Positions 25,980-34,373 of a stretch of 54,819 nucleotides of DNA are shown piece by piece. The stretch covers positions 1-54,819 of the forward strand of contig NZ_WWCP01000038.1 in the NCBI RefSeq assembly GCF_009857505.1. The letters run 5' to 3'. Below the pieces are notes generated by a model. It was not told where the DNA came from and made no database searches. It worked only from the letters and a program-made list of their open reading frames with translations. A program made the translations under genes and the position numbers. This DNA comes from Duganella lactea. Lineage in GTDB: Bacteria > Pseudomonadota > Gammaproteobacteria > Burkholderiales > Burkholderiaceae_D. Position 1 is the first letter of the stretch; the number at the start of each line of letters is the position of its first letter.

Positions 25980-28778
25980 ATGAGCAAAGCGAGCAAGACA
26001 CACAGCCTGATCGCCCTCCTGCGCCACTTTGCCCTGCTCCTGTTGCTGGCCTGTTGCACGCATGCCGGCGCGGCGCCGGTCGCCCTCACCGACGCCAGCA
26101 TCGATCTGGCCAAAGCCGGCAAGCTGTATGCCGACAATGGAGAATCGTATCCGGTCACCGCCGCCGGCCTGCCGGCCATGCTGTCCAAGCTGCGGCCCGC
26201 GTCCAAGGTCGATCTGCTCGGTGGCAGCTACTGGCTCCACGCCGAATTACAGAACGACGGCCAGCTGCCGCAATGGGTCATCGATCCCAACGACACGCTG
26301 ATCGACATGGTCGATATCCAGATCTACGGCGAAGATGGCAGCATCCGGCAACTGCTGACCGGCTATCGCCAACCGCACGCCTACATGCTCCATTATGGCA
26401 AGGACATCGACCTGCGGCCCGGCCTGCGCTATCAGCTGCTGATCCGTTTCTCCAGTCCCTACTACGCGCGCACGCCGGTGTTCTCGGTACTGCCGCGCGC
26501 CGACTATCAGCAGCTGGTGGCCATTCAGAATGTGCTGATCATCGGCTCGTTGGGGGCGCTGCTGGCGCTCACCGTGTTCAACTTCTTCATCTACTCGATT
26601 ACGCGCGACCACTCGTCGCTGTACTACTCGCTGTATGTGCTGTGCTATGCGGTGGCGTGGGGCATGACCTTCCACGTGTCGGCCGATCTATTCGGCTGGC
26701 ACAACCTGCACTGGCACTATGTGCCATTCTTCCTGCTGCCGGTACTGAGCACGCTGTTCTACACCACCTTCCTGCGGCTGAAGGAAATCTCGCCACGCCT
26801 CTATCGGCTCAGCCGCATCAACATCGTGCTGCCGCTGCTCATGCTGCCCAGCTGCTTCCTGGCGCTGAGCTACGCGCACACCATCGCCACCGTCGTCATC
26901 ACCATCTGGATGACGATGGCGCTGGCCAGCGGCATCATCGTCTGGCGACGCGGTTATTATCCGGCGCGCTTCTTCGTGCTGGGCTTCGTGGCGCTGATGG
27001 TGCCCGGCCTGTTCATCCTGCCGGCCAACCTCGGTCTGATTCCGGCGGTGGTGAGCAATGCGCAGCTGTTCACGCTCCTCGGCGGCACGCTGGACGGCGT
27101 GCTGCTGGCGTTCGCGCTGGCCGACCAGATTCGCCTGCTGCGCAACAACCTGGAGCAGCGGGTGAACGAGCGCACGGCCGAACTGACCGAGGCGAAGGAG
27201 CACGCGGAAGTGGTCAGCCGCCACCGCATCGACTTCCTGTCGGCGATGAGCCACGACATCCGCACGCCGCTGGCCGGCGTGATCGGCATGATCAAGTTCG
27301 CCATGCGCGACCAGTCGGTGCGCGGCAGGACCGAGGAGTATCTGCGCATCGGCCTGCAGAACAGCGAATCGCTGCTGGCCATCCTCAACGACATCCTGGA
27401 TTTTTCCAAGATCGACGCCGGGCGGCTGGCGATTGAAACCGTGGACTTCGACCTGATCGCGCTGATCGACGACGCCATCGGCATCCTGCAAGGCCAGGCC
27501 GACGCCAAAAGCCTGCTGCTGCGCAGTGACCTGGCGCTGGACCTGCCGCGCTACGTGCGCGGCGATCCGACGCGCCTGCGCCAGATCCTGCTTAACCTGT
27601 TGGGCAACGCCATCAAGTTCACCGACCGCGGCGAAGTGCGGCTGAATGTTTCGGCGCGCCAGCGTACCGACGACCGCACCGCCGTGCGCTTCGAGGTCAG
27701 CGACACCGGTCCGGGCATCCCGGCCGACACGCTACCGCGCCTGTTCCAGAAGTTCGAGCAGGCCGACCACTCGACCACGCGCCGCTACGGCGGCACCGGC
27801 CTGGGTCTGGCGATCTGCAAGGAGTTGGTGGAGCTGATGGGCGGCGCGATTTGCGTGCAGAGCCAGGTCGGCGCCGGCTCCACCTTCAGCTTCACGCTGC
27901 CGCTGGCACAGGGCTTGGCACCAGCCGCCGATGCCCTGACGCTGCCGCGCAAGGAGCAACACGCCTACCGCCTGCGCGTGCTGTGCGCGGAGGACGTGCG
28001 CACCAATCAGATCATCGTCAGCACGCTGCTGGAGGGCATGGGCCACGATATCCGCATCGTGGAAAACGGCCTGCAGGCGCTGCACGCGCTGAGCACCGCC
28101 GCCTACGATCTGGTGCTGATGGACGGCCGCATGCCGATGATGGACGGCGAGCAGGCGTCGCGCTTGATCCGCGCCGGCGGCAACGAAGACTACCGCGTGC
28201 TCGATCCGTCGATCCCGATCATCGCGCTGACCGCCAACGCCAGCGATCATGACCGCGAACGCTATCTGGCGGTGGGCATGGACGGCTTCCTCAGCAAGCC
28301 GGTCGACGAACAGCTGCTGTACGATCAGGTGGCAAAGGTGATCGCCCTGCACCTGAGCTGCGGCCGTTCGCTACGCCTGGCCGATACCGCGCGCCTGGCC
28401 GCCGCCCCCGCCGCATCACTGGACGAACAATTCGGCGTAGCGCCGGCAGCGCCGGACACGGTGCGGATCATGCCGCTGGCCGGGCTGTCGCACAAGCATC
28501 TGCAGCGCATCACGCAAGCCTTTCTGGACGAGGCGCCACGCCGACTGGAGACCGCGCGCGCGGCGGTGGACGCCGGCAACTGCCACGCGGCGGCGGCGGC
28601 CATCCACGCGCTGAAAGGCAGCGCCAGCTACCTGAACTCGGCCCATCTGCACTCGCTGTGCCAGACGATGGAGATCGCCGCCACCGCCGGCGACCTGGCT
28701 GCGGTCACCGGGATGCTGCCAGAGGCCACGGCGGCGCTGGAGCGGGCCTGCAGCGATTTGCGCAATGCGGCGGCATGA
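25980..28778 (+). CDS. 7TMR-DISM hybrid histidine kinase with REC and HPt domains
   Basis: The 932-residue product begins with a signal peptide (ACCTHAGAAP), a periplasmic 7TMR-DISMED2-type beta domain (about 35-175) and seven membrane helices (about 183-395). HisKA follows with His425 in SAMSHDIRTPLA (Asp instead of the more usual Glu after His), then HATPase (NLLGNAIKFT; GGTGLGLAIC), REC with Asp715 in VLMDGRMPMMDG, and HPt with His876 in IHALKGSASYL. All relay residues are present. 7TMR-DISM sensors are thought to read extracellular carbohydrates or other small ligands. No regulator lies next to it; the MFS gene follows after 61 bp. Confidence 0.92.
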   Translation: MSKASKTHSLIALLRHFALLLLLACCTHAGAAPVALTDASIDLAKAGKLYADNGESYPVTAAGLPAMLSKLRPASKVDLLGGSYWLHAELQNDGQLPQWVIDPNDTLIDMVDIQIYGEDGSIRQLLTGYRQPHAYMLHYGKDIDLRPGLRYQLLIRFSSPYYARTPVFSVLPRADYQQLVAIQNVLIIGSLGALLALTVFNFFIYSITRDHSSLYYSLYVLCYAVAWGMTFHVSADLFGWHNLHWHYVPFFLLPVLSTLFYTTFLRLKEISPRLYRLSRINIVLPLLMLPSCFLALSYAHTIATVVITIWMTMALASGIIVWRRGYYPARFFVLGFVALMVPGLFILPANLGLIPAVVSNAQLFTLLGGTLDGVLLAFALADQIRLLRNNLEQRVNERTAELTEAKEHAEVVSRHRIDFLSAMSHDIRTPLAGVIGMIKFAMRDQSVRGRTEEYLRIGLQNSESLLAILNDILDFSKIDAGRLAIETVDFDLIALIDDAIGILQGQADAKSLLLRSDLALDLPRYVRGDPTRLRQILLNLLGNAIKFTDRGEVRLNVSARQRTDDRTAVRFEVSDTGPGIPADTLPRLFQKFEQADHSTTRRYGGTGLGLAICKELVELMGGAICVQSQVGAGSTFSFTLPLAQGLAPAADALTLPRKEQHAYRLRVLCAEDVRTNQIIVSTLLEGMGHDIRIVENGLQALHALSTAAYDLVLMDGRMPMMDGEQASRLIRAGGNEDYRVLDPSIPIIALTANASDHDRERYLAVGMDGFLSKPVDEQLLYDQVAKVIALHLSCGRSLRLADTARLAAAPAASLDEQFGVAPAAPDTVRIMPLAGLSHKHLQRITQAFLDEAPRRLETARAAVDAGNCHAAAAAIHALKGSASYLNSAHLHSLCQTMEIAATAGDLAAVTGMLPEATAALERACSDLRNAAA

Positions 28779-28839
28779 GCAAAGCTTGCCGTTTTCCGCG
28801 ACAATATGAGGCTCAGCCCTTCTTTACATCGGATTTTTC

Positions 28840-30219
28840 ATGACTCACCCTGATAGCGCGCTGGCTGCGCGCGACGGCCTGCCGCCCGAGGCGCGGCGGA
28901 TTGCCATGCTGTCGCTCGCCATCGGCGTCGGCATGGCGTCACTTGATACCGCCATCGCCAACACCGCCCTTCCCGCCATCGCCGAGCAGCTGCACACGAC
29001 GCCGGCGGCCTCGGTCTGGATCGTCAATATTTATCAATTGGCCATGGTGGCCACGTTGCTGCCGTTTGCCGCTCTGGGCGAAGTGATCGGCTACCGGCGC
29101 GTGTCCATCTTCGGTCTGGCGCTGTTTACCGCCGCCTCGCTGGCCTGCGCGTTGGCGTGGTCGCTGCCGTCGCTGGTGGTCGCGCGCCTGTTCCAGGGCG
29201 TCGGCGGCGCCGCCATCATGGGCGTGAACACCGCCATGCTGCGCACCATCTTCCCGGCCAGACTGCACGGCCAGGGCTTCGGCCTGAATTCGCTGGTGGT
29301 GGCGGTGGCGTTCGCGATCGGCCCCACCGCCGCCTCGCTGATCCTGGCGGTGACAACATGGGAGTGGCTGTTCGCCATCAACGTGCCGCTGGGCGTGGCG
29401 GCAGTAGTGCTGGCGCGCCGCGCGCTGCCGCACAACGCGCGCGCCAGCCACAAGATCGACGCCACCACCGCCCTGCTCAACGTGTTCGCCTTCGGCCTGC
29501 TGATCCTCACCATCGGCGATGCCGCCCACCTGGAGAGCTGGCAAAGGCTGCTGCCGGAACTGATCGCCGCGGCGGTGTGCTTCGCGCTGCTGCTGCGCCG
29601 CCAGGCCGGCCACGCGGCGCCAATGCTGCCGGTGGACCTGTTCAAACGGCCGCTGTTCGCGCTGTCGTCGCTGACCGCCATCTGCACTTTCGCCACCCAA
29701 GGCCTGGCGTTCGTCTCGCTGCCGTTCTATTTCGAGCACACGCTGGGCCGCTCGCCGGTGGAAACCGGCTTCCTGATGACACCCTGGGCGGTGCTGGTGG
29801 CGGTGATGGCGCCAATCGCCGGCAAGCTCAGTGACCGTTATTCGCCCGGCGCGCTGGGTGGCATCGGCCTGGCGCTGCTGTCGTCCGGCATGGTGTCGCT
29901 GTTGCTGCTGCCGGATCAGCCGAGCGTCTTCGATATCGGCTGGCGCATGGCGTGGTGCGGCATTGGCTTCGGCTTCTTCCAGGCGCCGAATCTGAAAGCC
30001 ATCATGGGCAGCGCGCCGCCGTCGCGCGCGGGAGGCGCCAGCGGCGTGGTGGCCACCTCGCGCCTGATCGGCCAGGCGTTCGGCGCGGCGCTGGTGGCCT
30101 ACTGCTTCACGCTGTCGGCCACGCGCGGCACCACGTATGCGCTGATGCTGGGCGCGGCGTTTGCGGCGGTGGCCAGCGTTGCCAGCTTCTCGCGATTGGT
30201 CGTGCGACAGCAGGATTAA
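28840..30219 (+). CDS. MFS transporter, DHA2/EmrB-QacA-like
   Basis: The 459-residue membrane protein has the DHA2 family opening (LDTAIANTALPAIAEQL, then WIVNIYQLAMVATLLPFAALGE) and the RLFQGVGGAAIMG motif of drug:H+ antiporters, with 12-14 hydrophobic segments. Such proteins expel drugs, dyes or other hydrophobic compounds across the inner membrane by proton exchange; the substrate is not predictable here. It could be cotranscribed with the upstream 7TMR kinase, as only 61 bp separate them and no terminator is seen. Confidence 0.9.
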   Translation: MTHPDSALAARDGLPPEARRIAMLSLAIGVGMASLDTAIANTALPAIAEQLHTTPAASVWIVNIYQLAMVATLLPFAALGEVIGYRRVSIFGLALFTAASLACALAWSLPSLVVARLFQGVGGAAIMGVNTAMLRTIFPARLHGQGFGLNSLVVAVAFAIGPTAASLILAVTTWEWLFAINVPLGVAAVVLARRALPHNARASHKIDATTALLNVFAFGLLILTIGDAAHLESWQRLLPELIAAAVCFALLLRRQAGHAAPMLPVDLFKRPLFALSSLTAICTFATQGLAFVSLPFYFEHTLGRSPVETGFLMTPWAVLVAVMAPIAGKLSDRYSPGALGGIGLALLSSGMVSLLLLPDQPSVFDIGWRMAWCGIGFGFFQAPNLKAIMGSAPPSRAGGASGVVATSRLIGQAFGAALVAYCFTLSATRGTTYALMLGAAFAAVASVASFSRLVVRQQD

Positions 30220-30245
30220 GCTGCGGTTGGGCGGACGCACTCCAT

Positions 30246-30626
30246 ATGCCGCAGGACGGCTACGATCCGAAAACGCAAGGCATGTCCGACAGCGGCAACC
30301 AGCTCTCACGCGACAAGGCGCTTTCGTTCTGGCGCGGCATGATGGCCGGCGCCCCGCGCAAGGAACGCGTGCTGCTGGTGGCCGAAACCGCTGAAGGCCG
30401 CGTCATCGGCACCGTGCAGCTGATCACCGCGCAACCGGACAACCAGCCGCACCAGGCCGCGCGCGACGAAGGCAAAACGGTACTGGTGCTGGACACCGTC
30501 ACCGGCGGCGATGCCGGACGACTGTACCAGCGGGCCGGCTGGCAAACCGCCGGCGTGGTGCCGAATTACGCGCTGAAGCCGGACGGCGCGTTATGCGGCA
30601 CCACTTTCTTCTACAAGCAGCTCTAG
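30246..30626 (+). pseudogene. Decayed GNAT N-acetyltransferase
   Basis: The frame carries pieces of a GNAT acetyltransferase (KALSFWRGMMAG; LLVAETAEGRVIGTVQLI; QPDNQPH; then GKTVLVLDTVTGGDAGRLYQ and VVPNYALKPDGALCGTTFFY). The usual block between QPDNQPH and GKTVLV, about 30 residues with the acetyl-CoA-binding R/Q-x-x-G-x-G/A loop and its helix, is reduced to QAARDE. The first roughly 30 residues of the family are also missing right after the MFS stop. The frame is still open from an ATG at 30246 (126 codons), so a stub may be made, but it should not bind acetyl-CoA. It converges on the next gene with overlapping stop codons. Confidence 0.7.
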
Positions 30627-33600
30627 AAGTCCGTCTCGCCCTCGATCACGGTCGGATAACCGCTGATCGCGCGCGAGGTCTGCATGCCCGCCATGACGGC
30701 CGCCTCCACGCAACCAGCGTTGATGCCGGTCCTGATCCAGTCCCCGGTCAGGAACAGGTTGGCGAAGCCCGATTGGTCGGTCCGCAGCCGATACCGGGTC
30801 GAACCGGCCACCGACATCACATAGCGTTCGGACGGATCGACATTGGCGCGCCAGTACTGCGCATCGAATCGCTGCACGCCGGTGGCGTCGCTGCCATCCA
30901 CCAGCCAGTTCCACGGGAACGCGCCCGCCGGACCAGCCGCCGACCATAGCGATGCAATCTCCTTGCTCAACTGATTGATCGCGCCCTGCTTGGCAATCTC
31001 GGTCATCCGTTGCGGGAAGCCGTGATCACTGACCGGCGGATAGCTGGCCACCGGCAGCGCGCTGCAGAAGTAGGACACGTTTTTCGGGTCCAGCGGTGCC
31101 GGCCAGTCCTCGCGCACCAGCAATTGGTCCATCGGCGCCCAGGTATCGTAAGGCTCGGTGAAACCGCTCAGCACCGGCTGCTGGCCGTCCGGCTGATAGG
31201 CCCAGCCCATTTGCGTCAGATCCTTGTCCAGCCACACCTGATACGCCTGCGTCGCCACCGTCTTCACCTTTTCGGTGGTTGCCAGCAGCGCCGGGCTTTG
31301 CGCCAACAGTTGTGGACACAGCACCGGCAGCGAGCCGATCGAAATGCCAAACACCACCTGGTCGAAATCGACGCCGCGCTTCAGCGTCACCGTCGGCAGC
31401 TCCTTGTCGAACGCCGCGCGGTACACCTCCGGCCAATCAGTCCAGTGGGACTCCAGATTGATGCCCTTCTCCCGCAGCAGCGCGGCCTGTGCCGGCTGGA
31501 TCTGATCGTACAGAGGCTCGCTCGGCCAGCAATCCAGCCCCTTCACCGGCAGCAGCGGATGGTAGTCGGCGCCGGCCAGTTGCACCTGCCGCGTCATGCG
31601 GATGCTGCCGATCTGCGCGCCGTCCGGCACCAGTTCCTCGACCTTGTGGAAGAATTTGAACTTGACGCCGCGCTTCAACAACGCCTGATACATCGGCGTA
31701 AAGATGGTATCGCCCATCCCCGCCTGCATCTTGAACATGATGCCGCCCTTGTAGGCCAGACCGATGCGCGCCATCGCGCGCAGCATGGTGCCGGCTTCCG
31801 CGTTCGGTTTCTCGAAATCGCCGTCCTCGTAGGCGAAAATCAAATCATAGAAGCCGCGCACCGGCGCCGACTGCACGCACAACTGCTCATCGCCGCCATG
31901 CTTGCGCAGCCAGGCACGGAAATCCAGATCATTGATCACATCGAAGCCGTGCTTGATCACGCCGTCCGCAAACACCCCCTTCATGATGGTGATGCCCAGA
32001 TCCAGGCAGATGAACAGGCGCCGCACATCGTCCGCCACATCGCCCTCGGCGCGGGCGATCAACTTGTCGTAGCGCGAATGCAGCTTGCCGCGCACGCCCG
32101 CCAGGGCTCCAGCCAGCGCCAGATGTTGCCCCTCGTCGGCATCCTCCGCCATGTTGAACACCATGCCGCTCAGCGCACCGGCCAGCAGCGAAACGTCGTC
32201 ACTCAACTCCTGCGCCGACGACGTCACGCCCTCGGCCAGGTGATACAGCCAGTCCGGAATAATGCCGGTGTGATGCGGATGCGGCGGCAGCGCCATTTCC
32301 CTGGTCAGATTATCCAGGCTGCGTATCCACTGCTCGATCCAGCCGACCATGGCCACCGCCATTTGCCACAGCGTGATCTTCTGGTCGCCCTCACCCGGTT
32401 CACCCGGCAGGGTCGGGAACAAGATGGACCAGTTGTGCCACTTGTCGCCCACCAGTTCGGACAAGGCCACGTAGTCATGCTGCTTGAAGGCGTCGCGCCA
32501 GGTCGCCAGCGGCGAACCAGCCGGCCGGTCCAGGCTCGCATACGCCTCCTTGATCATCTTGAACGCATTCGAATAGAAGCCGAACCAGATGTGCAGGCCA
32601 TGCTCCTCGATCCTTTGTCCCAGCTTGGCATTGCGCCCGCTGGCGCCCTTGCCGCCCAGCCGCCAGCCCTGCTGATAGACCGTGATGTCGTAGTTGTTCT
32701 GCCAGCCCGGCTGCTGGCTCAGATAATAGGCCGTGGTCATCGCGCTGACGCCGCCGCCGAGGATGGCGATCTTCTGCGGCGAGATCGCCGAGTTGTCGAC
32801 CAACTCCTCGCCAGGCTGCGCGGTGAAATCGAAGTTCAGGTAGTACGGCAGGATGGCTTGCTGCGCACCCAGCTTCAAGCCAAGCGTCTCGTTCAGCGGG
32901 AAGCTGTCGAAGGCGTGCAGCACCGCCTCGTACTCGCCGGCCAGCAGTTTGCCGCCGTGGATTTTGTCGATGGTCGCCGGCGCCGCCAGTATCGCCTGAT
33001 ACACCGCCTTCAGGCCCGCGCTGTCCGGGAACTGCTTGAGGAAGATCTGGTCGATACGCGGATTGCGCAACAGCGACAGGATATCCTTCCAGCCCGCGAC
33101 ATCCATGTTGAAGAAGTCCGGAATCGACAGGAACAGTTTGATCGCCTCTTCAATCAGATCGACCCAGTTTTCAATCGGCGTTTCCTCGCCCGACTGGCCG
33201 GTGGCGTTCACCTCCAGCAGCGGATGCATAGCGATCTTGGTCTCCGGTCCGAACGGATGGAAACCCTTGGCCGACAACGCGCAGCGCTTCTCGCTGATCT
33301 CATGCTCGCACAGATACTTCGGATAGCCGAACAGTTCACGGCCGTTGATCAGTGCCATCGCGTCGTCGACAAAGATGTGCGCCGGGTAGTAATAGATGTG
33401 GGCCAGTTCGCCCTCGTCGTCCATCGCCCCCACCATGATCCAGGTGACGATATCGATCTCCGTGATCCAGCCCTTGGCATGGTCGACCGGCGCCGCCGAA
33501 TCGGCATGATTCACCTGCGTGAAGGTGATCAGCACATACGGCGAAATCGCCTTGAACGTCATGCGCGCGCCGGCCACCGCGTTCAGCGTGCCGTCGATCG

Positions 33601-33724
33601 TCGCCTGCAGTTTCGTCGAGTCGCCCTTGACGAAAAAGCCGTACATGTCGGAGTTTTTCAACTGCAGCGGTGTATGCATCATCACCGAGCCGCCCTGATA
33701 AATATACGAAGGTCTGGTCGCCAT
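30623..33724 (-). CDS. Acetoacetate-decarboxylase-like / FAD-dependent oxidoreductase fusion
   Basis: The 1033-residue product joins two folds. Residues about 15-285 look like the acetoacetate decarboxylase superfamily (YYYPAHIFVDD; GRELFGYPKYLCEHE), with Lys136 at the position of the Schiff-base lysine, while the usual second Lys is Tyr137. From about 317 a dinucleotide-binding motif (ILGGGVSAMTTAYYLSQQ) opens an amine-oxidase or phytoene-desaturase-like flavoprotein, with WRLGGKGASGRN as the second FAD motif and a C-terminal FLTGDWIRTGINAGCVEAAVMAG FAD segment. I infer a soluble flavoenzyme on a hydrophobic or keto substrate; the reaction is unknown. A GAGG site precedes the ATG. It stands alone, divergent from the HD gene. 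Confidence 0.78.
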   Translation of the reverse strand: MATRPSYIYQGGSVMMHTPLQLKNSDMYGFFVKGDSTKLQATIDGTLNAVAGARMTFKAISPYVLITFTQVNHADSAAPVDHAKGWITEIDIVTWIMVGAMDDEGELAHIYYYPAHIFVDDAMALINGRELFGYPKYLCEHEISEKRCALSAKGFHPFGPETKIAMHPLLEVNATGQSGEETPIENWVDLIEEAIKLFLSIPDFFNMDVAGWKDILSLLRNPRIDQIFLKQFPDSAGLKAVYQAILAAPATIDKIHGGKLLAGEYEAVLHAFDSFPLNETLGLKLGAQQAILPYYLNFDFTAQPGEELVDNSAISPQKIAILGGGVSAMTTAYYLSQQPGWQNNYDITVYQQGWRLGGKGASGRNAKLGQRIEEHGLHIWFGFYSNAFKMIKEAYASLDRPAGSPLATWRDAFKQHDYVALSELVGDKWHNWSILFPTLPGEPGEGDQKITLWQMAVAMVGWIEQWIRSLDNLTREMALPPHPHHTGIIPDWLYHLAEGVTSSAQELSDDVSLLAGALSGMVFNMAEDADEGQHLALAGALAGVRGKLHSRYDKLIARAEGDVADDVRRLFICLDLGITIMKGVFADGVIKHGFDVINDLDFRAWLRKHGGDEQLCVQSAPVRGFYDLIFAYEDGDFEKPNAEAGTMLRAMARIGLAYKGGIMFKMQAGMGDTIFTPMYQALLKRGVKFKFFHKVEELVPDGAQIGSIRMTRQVQLAGADYHPLLPVKGLDCWPSEPLYDQIQPAQAALLREKGINLESHWTDWPEVYRAAFDKELPTVTLKRGVDFDQVVFGISIGSLPVLCPQLLAQSPALLATTEKVKTVATQAYQVWLDKDLTQMGWAYQPDGQQPVLSGFTEPYDTWAPMDQLLVREDWPAPLDPKNVSYFCSALPVASYPPVSDHGFPQRMTEIAKQGAINQLSKEIASLWSAAGPAGAFPWNWLVDGSDATGVQRFDAQYWRANVDPSERYVMSVAGSTRYRLRTDQSGFANLFLTGDWIRTGINAGCVEAAVMAGMQTSRAISGYPTVIEGETDF

Positions 33725-33812
33725 GGCCTCACAAAGAGAAAGTGAACAAGCCCTTAGTGTATTTCAGATGCGGCACAGTTGCCAAAAATAAAATTTCAAT
33801 GCCCGGTGTAGA

Positions 33813-34373
33813 ATGTCGCGCATGGAACACCACACTCAAAAGCCCGACGGCCGCACCGCCATTCTGCTGCCTTCCGGCTTCGTACTTGACCTGATAACGC
33901 CGGACGCCAGCGGCATGCCGATCACCGACATCGCGCTGTGTTTATCGTCGCAGCCGCGCTGGGGCGGCGCCGCGCGACCGTGGTATTCGGTGGCGGAGCA
34001 TTGCGTGATGGCGTCGCGGATCGTGCCGCCACCGCTGGCCTACGCGGCGCTGATGCACGACTGCGAGGAATTTCTCGGCGACTGGCCGTCGCCGGTCAAG
34101 GTGATGCTGGGCCGCGCCTACGTCAAGCAGCGCGTGCACCCGGTGAAGGAGGCGCTGCGCCGCCGCTTCGGCTTCCAGGACGATATCGCGGAAATCAAGC
34201 ATGCGGACCTGGTCTGCATGGCCACCGAACTGCGCGACCTGCTGCCGCCGGCGTGGATGGAATGGGGGCACCTGCCGCCGCCGGCCGCCGGGCGCATCGT
34301 CCCGGTCGGTCCGGAGCAGGCCTACCGCCTGTTCCTCGAACGGTTCGAGGAACTGCGGCACCAGGCGGTTTAA
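33813..34373 (+). CDS. HD-domain phosphohydrolase, YfbR-like
   Basis: The 186-residue soluble protein shows the HD-superfamily metal ligands in order: His in YSVAEHCVMAS, His-Asp in ALMHDCEEFLGD, and a later Asp in IKHADLVCMATEL. These match small 5'-nucleotidase-like HD hydrolases such as YfbR and phage-borne relatives, which act on dNMPs or related nucleotides. Two ATGs lie 3 codons apart; the first is used but the second is equally possible, as neither has a strong ribosome-binding site. Its stop overlaps that of lacZ by 3 bases, so the genes converge with no room for a terminator. Confidence 0.75.
   Translation: MSRMEHHTQKPDGRTAILLPSGFVLDLITPDASGMPITDIALCLSSQPRWGGAARPWYSVAEHCVMASRIVPPPLAYAALMHDCEEFLGDWPSPVKVMLGRAYVKQRVHPVKEALRRRFGFQDDIAEIKHADLVCMATELRDLLPPAWMEWGHLPPPAAGRIVPVGPEQAYRLFLERFEELRHQAV

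Noticed and set aside
31010..33745. 911-codon plus-strand frame opposite the FAD fusion
   Set aside because: Shadow of a long GC-rich gene; no domain, signal or coding-like composition. The same applies to long frames opposite lacZ, the hybrid kinases and recC.
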